Part shown: positions 28,273-38,324 of the stretch, piece after piece
Position numbering within the stretch: the first letter of the stretch is position 1
Layout: each line of letters begins with the position of its first letter
NCBI GenBank assembly: GCA_009731375.1
Contig: BJOX01000227.1
Span: 537,985-601,984 of the forward strand
Direction: 5' to 3'
DNA length: 64,000 bases
Origin: Paulinella micropora
Lineage: Eukaryota; Cercozoa; Imbricatea; Euglyphida
Position numbers and translations under genes: made by a program
The notes under the pieces: generated by a model
Told to the model about the DNA's origin: nothing
Databases searched by the model: none
Seen by the model: only the letters and a program-made list of their open reading frames with translations

Positions 28273-28804
28273 AGTTTTCGATTCCGTTCAGAAATGATTC
28301 CAAACGATCAAGTTAAAGATCTTTTTAAAATTTAGCCATTGCCATTTCCCCCCTCTCCATTTCCTTTTTACCAGATTTCCCGTGAACCATGAGTTACAGT
28401 AAATTTGTAGACAAGGACATACGAGTAACGGAAAAATACAATGATTGACTGTCTTTTTACATCAGTCCCAGTCATTCTCGTTTAGCCTTCCCAAAACAGT
28501 TTGGATTTCGAGTTTCACCAACCCGACACTACCCGTTTATGACTGTTAACTTGAAGACAGACAATTCTATCCGTTTGAGGACTGGAGACCAATCATCCCA
28601 CAATCTACGTATCATCTTTGATCGTACGTTGCAACCCAAGTCTGCAACCGAGTTCGAAATTACGTAAATAAACGAAGTTGACCGTTCTGATATTTACTGG
28701 TACTTTCACCTGCTCTCATAGAGTCAGTTACTCAATGCAGCCATAGTGTTCTTATTAAGCGTTCGTTGTATCTGCATACTTGAAGAGTCGTATACAAACT
28801 CACA
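28273..28804 (+). repeat. Direct terminal repeat (LTR), right copy, 532 bp
   Basis: Matches 18078-18608; ends ACAAACTCACA. Carries an AAAATTT insertion near 28328 relative to the left copy. Confidence 0.9.
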
Positions 28805-29614
28805 GAGAATCATAATATATATGTATATCATACAATACATAAATGCAACTTGAAAAAGTGACATAAGAGTAATATATGAAAATACATATATGAACATATA
28901 ATATATATGTTCGCGTATATGATCGTTATATAAAAACTAATCTATATAGAAGTTATAAGTGGCAATATCCCACTGATACCGAACCACGGAAAAGTAAAAG
29001 ATTATAAAATGTTGAAGCGCTTCCCGTAGGGGGGTATGCGACGACAAAATAATATAAAATATGTGAACAAATACACTATATCTGTAATTCAAACTATTGG
29101 CGTGTCTGGTACATCCGGCTGGTCTGCGTACTTCCGTGTTGTTCCACATTCCCATGTGGCACGTTCACCGACCACCCGGACTCCATGTTGGCCTCTTAGT
29201 GATTTTTATACATATAATGTGATTAAGGGAGATTATCGATTGAACTGGACGCTACAGCCGAACGCCGAGACTGGGCCAGGTCACTTGCCTTCTCGTGACC
29301 CTTGGAACGCATCGCTACTGCGCATCAAAAAGGATGGTTTGAGGAGGAGTAGCGCTTGCTCAGTTTCGCTTTCCGTCTTGGCCAATCATCGGGCCCGTGC
29401 TTCGCGAATGCATTTCTTTTCCTCGGGGGCAAGAGATGAGTCGAAAGTCCAGGCACGTCTTGCCTCTTCCCCTGGAAGGGGGTACGACGTCCCTCGCTTG
29501 AAACGGTCACCTACATCACTCCCCTCGATATATAGTATGCGGGAAATACGATCTACGAAAAATAAGACGATTTATATCCGGATGTATAGCTATAAACGAT
29601 CATAACGTGAACTA
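28805..29614. other. AT-rich stretch without a recognised gene
   Basis: TATA-rich repeats (28808-28930) are followed by mixed sequence. This is where the 3' LTR of the Copia element at 29.6-37.9 kb would be expected, but no TGTTGGAA-type LTR sequence is visible. Confidence 0.4.
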
Positions 29615-30464
29615 TTACGCGGAACATACCCGGTACTTACACCACGACTTGACCAACTTCACCGAGATATGATCAGCCAAGTAATTGAACCGCTCATACG
29701 TAAAATTGATTTTGGTGAATAAATCAGCGATGTTTTCCTCCGTCGGTACCTGGAACAACTTGACAATCCCCTCCTTGACCAATTCTCGAGCAGGTGGTAC
29801 CTGACATCGATATGTTTGGTCCTTGATTCCCCTAACCCCCTTTCCGAGAGGATGATAGTCCCTCATTGCCCTCAAACAAGGGGATGAAACCTCTTATGGG
29901 CAAGCCGATGTCACGGAGGGTCTGTTTTAGTGCCAACAACTCCCTTACAGCTTCATTAGCTGATACGGTCTCCGACTCGAGAGTCGATTGGGCAATAACA
30001 GTCTGGAGTTTGGAAAACCATGCTACCGGCGCTCCGTTAAAGAGGAAGATATACCCGGAGCGTGATTTCCTAGTGGCTTTCTCCCCGGCAAAGTCTGAAT
30101 CGACGTACCCCACGAGGGGGTGATCGCTTATCATCTTTTCCACATTGGCTATGACCGGGACGCTGAAAGTATCCATTTCCGTGACCTCGCAAGGATAGAG
30201 TTCCAGAGCTTTCTCAGCGGCTGATGGGCCTCCGGCTGGTTTCCAGGATCTGGGGGTTTTGGGGACAGAGAACACTTCGGTCAACATTCTGACCAACCGT
30301 TTATCGCCCCGTCTGAAAAACAGGGCTCTAGGGGTCAGCAGCCACAGAAACATGCGGTGAACCATGGCGTAAGATGTTTCAGGGGATGGGACTTGTTGTT
30401 TTGCTGCTATACCCAAGGGGCAGATCAGGAGGGGGCGAGTATGGACGGCAAGGAAGATAAGCAT
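29615..30464 (-). pseudogene. Copia RNase H domain, frameshifted
   Basis: The frame from 30464 carries VGYVDSDFAGEKATRKSRSG, then GAPVAWFSKLQTVIAQSTLE, the Copia RNase H signature. A second frame (29875-29615) carries VPPARELVKEGIVKLFQVPT then ENIADLFTK, the usual C-terminal end. The join near 29850 is frameshifted. Confidence 0.8.
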
Positions 30465-30511
30465 CCCGATCAGACACCTAAGGTCATACTTGAGCAGACA
30501 GAGTTCGGCTT

Positions 30512-31400
30512 TCAGGGGAGCGCCGGGTTCTCGGATGTGAAGGGTGTTTTGGCGGGCACCTCCCTTGTATAATCTAACTCATTCAGAATGAGAAGTTCAT
30601 ACTTCCGTTGGTGCAACAAGATCCCTTTGCCAGATTGTACAATCTGGATGTTTTTGAACTCCGTAGCTCGCCCTAGGTTCTTACACCTGAAACCATGCTT
30701 TTTCATGCTCTCGACAAGTCATGTCTGGCTTCACTAGCAGCGTGCAAGCCGCCATCAACGTAGAAAGAAAGCAGCTGAGTACTTATGGGGTCTTTGGCAT
30801 GTTTGACGAAGGATGCCCGGTCAAGGGAGAAGGTGATGAAGGCCTGCTTTTCTACTAACTCTCCTGACATGAGGTCATACCAAAGTCTCCCTGCCTCCGG
30901 ATGGCCATAGAGAGCCTTCCTGAGAAGCCAAAGGAAACCTTCTCTCTCGAACCCCCGAGGCGGTTTGACATAGATATCATATAGCATCTTGGCATGTAGG
31001 TATGCAGTGGTAAAGTCTATGAGCCATAGGTCTATGTCGAAGCACGCAGCATAAGCAATGATGAGAAGGATAGTGCGATGGTGTGGGAGAGTATGTGCGT
31101 TTGGGGTCATATTGTAACCCCGCTTTCAGGAGGTCTCCTTTCAAGGTGATCCTAGCCTTATGGTATTCGTCACTCGTCCCTTGCTGTTTGACAGTATCTA
31201 TCCATTTCAGGGGAATGATAGGCGTACCCGATCTTCTCGCCTCACTCTCCTCTCTCCATTTGAAAGCTTTAAGCTCTTCCTGCTGTTTAACTTCTGTTTC
31301 TCTCGCTTGTCTACTATCTTTCGGTTTTTGCGCAACGGGAAATTCAGGAATTTGCTCGGCGACCAGACAATAGTCACATCTCTCTTCTCTAGTCTCGCAG
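30512..31400 (-). pseudogene. Copia reverse transcriptase with mutated YVDD box
   Basis: Pieces in order: KWIDTVKQQGTSDEYHKARI (about 31200), DLWLIDFTTAYLHAKMLYDI then IYVKPPRGFE and LLRKALYGHPEAGRLWYDL (31110-30850), FYVDGGLHAA (about 30760) and a thumb piece (30706-30512). The catalytic box YVDD reads YVDG, a single-base type change that removes an essential Asp. Frames differ between pieces. Confidence 0.8.
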
Positions 31401-31768
31401 ACTGAGATATGCTTTCTGGTTCTCCCCCCGGGGATTATGTTCTCCTGAGAAATGTTTGCTTGCTCATGAGATCTCCACCTGGGGGGTGCCTGGCTTGTTC
31501 CGTGGCTATCCTAACTCTCTCCCCCTCGGCATGGCCGAACTCGCTAGCAACGTTGGGGTCGGGGCGTGCCGGTTCACTGATAGCCTGCGGTAGGAGAGAA
31601 GGGGGAGGGGCTCCCCCTGAAATCTCGTACTTTAGGATTTCACAGTCCAATATTTTCTCGGTAACGCCATCATCAAATTGAACGTTATGTGCTGGGAACC
31701 TTTTCTTTTTCCGTGCAACAGGAGCGGACGGGTCAAGAGTAACTCCCTTCCTAACAGTGGACTCCCAC

Positions 31769-33376
31769 CTATTTCCATAAGTGGCCGTAGCCTATCCTTC
31801 CCCGAATGTTCGTGCAGGAATTTGAATGGTCTTCCCAGTCAGCACAACTTTTTCCCACTGCTCTGATACCCTTCTCCCCCTGCTCCATGCTCCCTACAGT
31901 CCGCGGTGTAGGGGGAATGAAGTCAGGGAGGTTGCTAAAGTTCTGACTATGAGCATCTTCATCGTCACTAACAGCAACGTTTTCAGAGACATGTTCGCTT
32001 TCAGGTCCTTTCTGGGGTATCGTAGGAGCAACGGTGGCAATCTCAGCACCTTCACTATTACTAGTAGCGACTACAACTGGTGCAGTGGGCTTACTACATG
32101 GTACTTCGACGCTAACAGTCTTTTCAGGGGATGTATCATCTGGGGATGGAACAGCAGAGGGTGTGGTCGATTTCCACTCGACCGAAAACGTATCCTCGTC
32201 TGCTGTTCCTTGAAGGTTTTTGGAAGCCTCTCGTTTTCCCAGTTTCCAGACATCAAACATAACATCCCGGATATTACCGTGTATAACACGTACGACGGGG
32301 TCATAGACCCGATAATACCCGGTATTACGTTCATAACCTAAGAAGATGACTTTCTTTCCCCTCTCACCTTTCCCTCTCCGGGCCTTAACCTTCATCACAG
32401 CAGCGCAACCGATAGGGCGCAGGTGATGCAGATAAGGTTTCCGGTGGTGAATGATTTCGAAGGGGGACTTGCCCTTAAAGGGCCCTTGTGCAATCGGGAG
32501 CAGGTTGTTGATATATGTAGCGTTTTTCTCCATCTCCGTCCAAAACTTGGGGGGGAGATCAGAGTCACTAAGCATCGCCCTAGCAGGCTCACCGTTAGTT
32601 TGGTGAGACCTTTCTATCTTGGAAACTGCCTGTTTCTCGGCCGTTGGGGCCTCAATTAAGATAGGCTGATAGGTATCAACCCACTCCCGAAAAATATCGT
32701 ACCGACCATATTCTTGATCACAGGTAATGAATTTGACTTTCCGGTTTGTATGCCTTTCAAAAAATGCAACCGCTTTGATAAAACACGGGAAGAATTCATT
32801 CCTATGACCCAGATAATAATCGAGCTCGAAGTTCGAAGCGAGACATTTAACCGTAAATTTGTACCGCTTCCCATCCCAGGAAATAGTATTCCACCACCCT
32901 TGGGTGTCCATGGAGATGTGTGTACCGGGATGGTGTTCAACAACGTGATGGTTTTTGTGGAAATGCGGTACTTTTTTTATTTTATTCCGCAGACAGTACT
33001 CACACTTCATGATTCTCTCTCGCCACCCTATCCCTACTATCTTGACGCCCATATAGTGAGCCATCCTTTCCATGGCCTTTACTCCTCTATGTTTGCACAT
33101 GCGGTGAAACACAGTAGCGTGGATTTGTTCACTACGTGTGGGGCGGACGACAGGATGCAAAGCGTTGGGCATTTGACAATTAACATCATGTTCATGAGTT
33201 CGTGATGTGTGTGGACATATATTATCCGCTCTATTCAAATGACAGCAATCCGGACTTTGCAAACGCTCCCCCTTTTCCGTGTTTGTTTCGTGCGAAAACG
33301 GGACATACGATTTATTATCATGGCATCCCCACCCACAAATACATGGGATAATGTCACAATAAACATCGTCATACAC
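31769..33376 (-). CDS. Copia integrase
   Basis: 535-residue ORF. The N-terminal zinc-binding part includes HATVFHRMCKHRGVKAM and KCEYCLRNK (HHCC). The catalytic core shows HISMDTQGWW, ITCDQEYGRYDIFREW and ERSHQTNGEPARAML, supplying the D, D and E of the retroviral integrase fold. The C-terminal part has the Copia-type block KARRGKGERGKKVIFLGYER and an acidic Ser/Thr/Pro-rich tail linking to RT. Integrase inserts element cDNA into host DNA. This is the best preserved part of the element. Confidence 0.85.
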   Translation of the reverse strand: MYDDVYCDIIPCICGWGCHDNKSYVPFSHETNTEKGERLQSPDCCHLNRADNICPHTSRTHEHDVNCQMPNALHPVVRPTRSEQIHATVFHRMCKHRGVKAMERMAHYMGVKIVGIGWRERIMKCEYCLRNKIKKVPHFHKNHHVVEHHPGTHISMDTQGWWNTISWDGKRYKFTVKCLASNFELDYYLGHRNEFFPCFIKAVAFFERHTNRKVKFITCDQEYGRYDIFREWVDTYQPILIEAPTAEKQAVSKIERSHQTNGEPARAMLSDSDLPPKFWTEMEKNATYINNLLPIAQGPFKGKSPFEIIHHRKPYLHHLRPIGCAAVMKVKARRGKGERGKKVIFLGYERNTGYYRVYDPVVRVIHGNIRDVMFDVWKLGKREASKNLQGTADEDTFSVEWKSTTPSAVPSPDDTSPEKTVSVEVPCSKPTAPVVVATSNSEGAEIATVAPTIPQKGPESEHVSENVAVSDDEDAHSQNFSNLPDFIPPTPRTVGSMEQGEKGIRAVGKSCADWEDHSNSCTNIRGRIGYGHLWK

Positions 33377-33902
33377 GGGAAGGCCAGGGTAGTTGGTTGG
33401 GAAGGGTGACGAGGGGGAAGTCAGAAAGAGACAGTAGCTGGTGGTGTCCCATCACCACCAACTTGCACGTTGTGCTTTTCAAGAGGAACTGGTTCATATC
33501 GCTGGTTGGGATCCAACGGGGCCGTCCCGGGGGATCAAAGACGAAGAGATTGTTGGGTAAAGACCTACCCCTAAAAACTATCTGTTCCTCTTTGATGTGA
33601 ATCGGGGATCGAAGAACAACCACCTGGTTGTTTTGGTGGACAACAGACAGTCCACGTTTCAACCAAGCTGAAGTAGCAACCAATCCATAGCTCGAATGGG
33701 GGTTGTACGTGGTATGTGAGTCGTACACTTTGACAGCCTCTCCGTTGGCACCCGACAGAGTCATCAAGGCTTTCCCCTTATACTCTGTTTTGATACTCCC
33801 TTTTGCGATGTTGAACTTCTGGGGGTTATGCTTCAACCTCACGAAAGCGTCCTTATGGGGCGATTGTGATTCACTAGCACCACTATCATCAATCCACACC
33901 AT
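33369..33902 (-). CDS. Copia retropepsin-like protease with pre-integrase linker
   Basis: It begins MVWIDDSGASESQSPHKDAF, where DDSGAS is the aspartic protease active-site box followed by the Copia HKD-like motif. The remainder (VVLRSPIHIKEEQIVFRG) resembles the GAG-pre-integrase linker. It overlaps the integrase ORF by eight bases in another frame. Confidence 0.75.
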   Translation of the reverse strand: MVWIDDSGASESQSPHKDAFVRLKHNPQKFNIAKGSIKTEYKGKALMTLSGANGEAVKVYDSHTTYNPHSSYGLVATSAWLKRGLSVVHQNNQVVVLRSPIHIKEEQIVFRGRSLPNNLFVFDPPGRPRWIPTSDMNQFLLKSTTCKLVVMGHHQLLSLSDFPLVTLPNQLPWPSRV

Positions 33903-34072
33903 CTCTCTCCACTCCTTTCAGGTGTATCGGATGTTTCGTTTTCGTCTTTCCCGGGTGTTTCGTTCTCGTCTTCTTCTTTCTCATGCATCATCACAGCACA
34001 CTCTTCATGTGATAGTGGATTGTTCCATGCGCGAGATCGTGATGATGATGATGATGAGATGTTGTTGGAATC

Positions 34073-34417
34073 TTACCTCCATCCCATTCTTTGCAAGTAT
34101 TCCTGATATTCCCGTAATTGTTCCCGGAGATGCGGGGATTCTGCGACTAGTCCTCTCGCGAAAGGATTGTTCCATTTGTGTGCCATGGAAATAACAAAAT
34201 TCTGGATGTCAACGTAAAATTCGTCGTAGAATTCATTAATTTCCCCATTTCTCCCGGTAATTAGGGAATCCCTCACTTCAAGATCCCGAGCCCCTCTGCT
34301 AACGCTCCAAATAATCTCCGCACCTCTGCTATCTCGGGTATCTCCCCATTCCCACCTACCCGTATCATCTTCCCCTCTTCCCATCGCCAAGCTATCTTAG
34401 TGTCTTGTTCGATCTTA

Positions 34418-34471
<54 letters not shown>

Positions 34472-37306
34472 TGTCTTCTCCTGTCAAGTTAGGTGAGATG
34501 AGTGGTAAGGGACGTTCGAAGATATGAGATGGTGAACGATGAGAAGGTGATGGAAGTTGGTATGGTGGTAAACATCCCTCTCTTTCCTCTGAGCCCGAAC
34601 GTTCTGGAGAGGGGAGGGGGGATTCATGGACAATCTCATCTTCATCTGAACTTGCCTCTTCCTCAGCTCTCTCCTTCTTTCCCCTCACTTGTGTGTTTCC
34701 CTCTGCTGCAACCCCAACGTTCTCATTCTTTTCTGTGCTTGAAAGAGAACGTTGTGATGTTGAAACAGGGAGTTTAATATACCTGATGATGGAAGGGGAG
34801 GAAGAAGAAGATGAGGATGAAGAAGAAGAAGTAGAAGAAGAACTATCATTGGGAACAAGAGAAGGTCTATGAGGTGTCCCGTAAGCGGAAGATGAGGTGA
34901 GTGCAGATGCTGTTTTCTGAGGTGATGTGTGTGTAGATGAGGAGCTACTCGAACTACTAGAACCTGTTGCCAACGGTATGGGGGGATCTGGAACAGGGTT
35001 GGGGTTTTGGCCTACACTTATCCGTTGCCGCAGAATCCAGTTCATTGGGGCAAGCATTAACCCTTGGTGCCATGGTGTTCCTCCCAGGCGGAGCTGGGCA
35101 CGAATGACAGCTAATAGATCGTCCCGGTCTTGTTCAGCAGGAATGTGATGTGAGCAAAAATCGCACCCTTCCTGCTCTAGCCTCTTTAATTTGCGCAGTC
35201 AGAACCCATCTTTTTGTCCCGGGCGGCCCCAAGCCTCCATCTACACCGGGCTCCAGTCCCAGTGAAACCCTCACATTGCTTAGCAGCTGACTGTTTAAGC
35301 CAGGCTCCTGAACGTAGTGGTTTTGCCCAGAGATTGAGGAGAGGGCCGTCATCCTCTCGTAAGTGGTTAAGAAGGAAGTAACTTCGGGATTTCATAAGGA
35401 CCTCCTATATTTCCCAAGGACACGTCGGAGCCCCAACCTTCCTCTATAGAGTAGATTACTCCAAGAGGGGTTGGGTCTCCAATCATGTCAATCACGGTAC
35501 GAAACTGGTTCTCTTTCAGGGGAAGAGGTAGGTGACTGTTGAGGACAGGACGAGAGACAGGACGAGAGACAGACATAACGTTGCTCTCCCTCTTCTGATC
35601 AGATGCGTGAGGTGGCATTTCTTGAGATACAAAAGAGGGATTGGGTGTAGGGTTTTCAGATGAGGTGTCTTGTGGTTCTTCGTCTGTTTCCTTTTTCTGA
35701 ATCATGTTTATGCTGAGCATGTGATTGATGTATCCTATCTCCCCTACTCCCTCTCCTTCCTCGCCTTGGTCAAGAGAAGTGTAACTGTTGAGCTCGTCTT
35801 CTGACTCAGGGGATTTAGACTCCTCCTCTTCTTCTTCAGAACTATTGGAAGAAGAGGAGTCCGAACCCCCTGCGTTCAGACTTATAGTCTTAGCTTTAGG
35901 TGTGCTTTTCTTGATAAAGTCGGCTGCCTTCAGCTTTCGTCTGACCTTCTCTCCCTCTTTCGTCTGTCTTCTTGTCTTTCTTCTCTCTTTAGGTTTCTCC
36001 TTAGACTTAGGTCTGCTCTTTCCTACTCCTCTAGCTAAGTTGACTATCCTTGCTGCCTTCTTTCTCACAGGGCAATCCACGGGGACATGTCCATCCCGTG
36101 GGCATTCAGGGAGAGAACAGGGGACAATACATATCTTGATCTATCACCTCGACAGTTGTAGCAAGAGTAATCCCGATTTTTCCTACGTTGGTTTCCCAAA
36201 AGGTTAACCGTGATAGGATCACTCTTAGTCCCTGTACCAGATGATGTTTTAGATGACAGGGGACGATAACCGCCCCCTGACGAGTAAAGCTTTTTCATCT
36301 TGGCCTTTGATTCAGCTGTCTGGGCGACTTGCTCGATGGTTTTCACGAACTCTGTCCAGTCCGGTCGGTGCTCTGGGAGCTGGCTATTGATCATATGTCG
36401 GAAAAGATCAAATTCAGACAAATGCTCCAGCTTTTTCATGACCAACTCTGTTTTGATCGGTTCAGGGTACGGACCCATAACTGCCTCTTGTTCGGCAATG
36501 CTGGTGTGAAATAGAGTTAACCATGACCTAACGTCTTGAACCTTTTTGGGGAAGGCAGAGTCAAGAAATTCTTGCCTCTCTTTCCACTTGACAATGTCGA
36601 GGTCCCATATCTCTTCCTCAGTGCCATAAAGCACTCTACTCCGTCTGTGCCTGCTGTCCTAATGACAGACATGGCTTCCTTGTCCTTTGTGCAGGACTGA
36701 ATCAAAAGAACGAAGATAAGATGGATGCGTTTTGCTTTCTCTCTCTTCACTATCTGCGTGTAATAACTAGCTGCAGCAGATGAAGCAACCCTAGCACTAG
36801 GATGAGAACCGATAGTAACAATGGGAATTGTGTCTGTTGTTTTCTCTTTTCTTTTTCTTCAGATGCGTGAGAGGGAGAAGTGGGCTCAGCTTCCTTTTTG
36901 AGGGTCGAAGTGGCCTGAGGTGAAGAACTACTAACCTTTGTCTTTGTAGTACTGAACTGCTATCCTCTGTCTTTACTGCGGTCTCTTTTCTCTCTTTTCT
37001 GTCTTCTTCTTCTTCCTCCTCACTATCTCCACTAGGGGACATGGGTGCGTTGAGGGAAGTACTGGAATGAGTGAAAGAGGTTGCCAGTTTCGCTTGCAAA
37101 TACAGAGGGTGTCGGTCATGGGGGGGGGGGGGGGGGGGGGGACCCCCNNNNNNNNNNNNNNNNNNNNNNNNNNNNNNNNNGGGGGGGGGGGGGGTCCGAG
37201 GCTGTGCTAATCTGACTAGCCACAAGACACGTTTGTTGTGGGCGCCTTCTGCCGCTTCCCACGCCGCAATGACGTCGACTGTCTGCAACACGTCGATTCC
37301 GTGCAC
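34073..37306 (-). pseudogene. Copia gag region, copy 2 (fragmented)
   Basis: Gag core pieces at 36750-36065 (RTAGTDGVECFMALRKRYG, WLTLFHTSIAEQEAVM) match copy 1. A knuckle starts CYNCRGD at about 36155 and, in the next frame, ECPRDG...DCPVRKKAARI at 36090. An accessory Cys-rich domain lies at 35395-35160 (QCEGFTGTGARCRW). Ser- and Arg/Glu-rich tails follow (35057-34392) with a (CT)n tract at 34420-34468. The N-terminal exon seen in copy 1 is lost in the N gap at 37148-37180. Multiple frame changes. Confidence 0.7.
37123..37194. other. Poly-G flanked gap (33 N) in Copia copy 2 gag
   Basis: At the same relative position as the poly-G gap of copy 1 (after GTCAT or ACGAT), showing that the homopolymer belongs to the element family. 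Confidence 0.85.
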
Positions 37307-37329
37307 TTTCCTCTAGAAGGCCTGAGTAC

Positions 37330-37887
37330 TGCCTCTCGTGTAGGCATTACCCCCCGGATAGCCGGTAAAAAGTACCTTTTCCTGGTAACAGGTGCACTAG
37401 CCTGTTTTTCTAGTATCGTTTGTCCGGATTGGACCTGATGTCATTTTATTCCTGGTCTGTTGCCGTTTTCCTTTTCGGCTTCACTGAGCTAATACAACGA
37501 GACATCATTCTCATCTTTTGAGGACTGTGTTTGGTTGTATTACCGACTTTTTTAAGAGCTATCTTTGGGGCCCGGACATTACACTCGTATCGGACACTGC
37601 CGGCTAAGTGCAACTGATTAAAGCTGCTGCAGCGCGCAGAGTTCACTACTCGGTTGAAGGCTCGATAACCTGTTAGACTACTGTTATTAGTAAAGCAATC
37701 TACGATAGCTATATACTATACTCGCAACATACAAAACAACTTTAATGAGAAGTAAGGGCGCCAACACCCGCGCGGCGCCACGTAACTTGACTGGCAGGAT
37801 CATAAGTAATGGCTCTAACGACGTGACCGTTACTCCGATCAGTACGGCCGGTCCGTAACTATTAATTCAGAATTATTAGTTCCAACA
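37330..37887 (-). repeat. 5' LTR plus leader of Copia copy 2
   Basis: Minus-strand start TGTTGGAACTAATAATTCTG at 37887. Shares GGCCGGTCCGTAACTATTAA and other blocks with 16010-16447. Confidence 0.7.
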
Positions 37888-37937
37888 TAAATAAAAGAAA
37901 AAGTCAAAACGAAAGATATATTTAGTTGTTATATTAT

Positions 37938-38080
37938 GATTATTACCGGTATCGACGTTGCTGATAACTGCATTGACTATCGTTTGCTTGGAAAATATTT
38001 TTTTAGTTATTAATAGTAGTAGTTATGACTTAGCTTCATCATCAATTATTAATAATAGACTTGATTCTGTTTGCCACTAC
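37938..38080 (+). repeat. Flanking direct repeat, left of the piggyBac-like element
   Basis: ACCGGTATCGACGTTGCTGA through TAATAGACTTGATTCTGTTT is repeated with small indels at 40889-41020, right of the element. Confidence 0.85.
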
Positions 38081-38324
38081 TGTCTATGTGTATGCGCATG
38101 GATGCCGGCCGGCATCCGTTTTAAGTCACTTTCAAAGTCAGAAAAAATAATAATATTCAAATTTTTTATTAAAATTAATATTAAATCTTTCATTTCATAT
38201 ACTAAAATCAATAAAAATTTATTACAATTATTAACATTACCGCTCGGTCAGTGTCCTTACCCCCCCCCCCCCCCCCCCCCCCCNNNNNNNNNNATGCACC
38301 CCGGCATCACAGAGTTCAAGAGCG

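Larger units (their letters stand above)
18078..28804 (+). mobile_element. Ty3/Gypsy-derived LTR element with large non-canonical ORFs
   Basis: The element is bounded by 531-bp direct repeats. Plus-strand order: gag-like ORF (18747-20150), knuckle segment (20200-20280), retropepsin-like segment (20490-20710), Ser-rich ORF (to 23354), an unknown ORF (23407-24420), a second Ser-rich ORF (24417-26171), then RT thumb remnant, RNase H and a methyltransferase-like tail (26220-27222). The RT palm with its YxDD box is missing and no integrase is visible, so it looks non-autonomous or decayed. Yet several ORFs of unknown function are long and open. Confidence 0.75.
29615..37887 (-). mobile_element. 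Copia-type LTR retrotransposon, copy 2 (5' LTR, gag, PR, IN, RT, RH; degenerate)
   Basis: Minus-strand order is LTR (about 37330-37887), gag (37306-34073), protease (33902-33369), integrase (33376-31769), reverse transcriptase (about 31400-30512) and RNase H (30464-29615). Integrase before RT defines the Copia order. Several frameshifts, a mutated RT active site and an absent 3' LTR show that it is defective. Copy 1 at 12.9-16.4 kb is a related but truncated relative. Confidence 0.85.

Noticed and set aside
31855-31875. GCTCTGATACC as a tRNA-iMet primer binding site
   Set aside because: It lies inside the integrase ORF of the Copia element, far from any LTR; probably coincidence.
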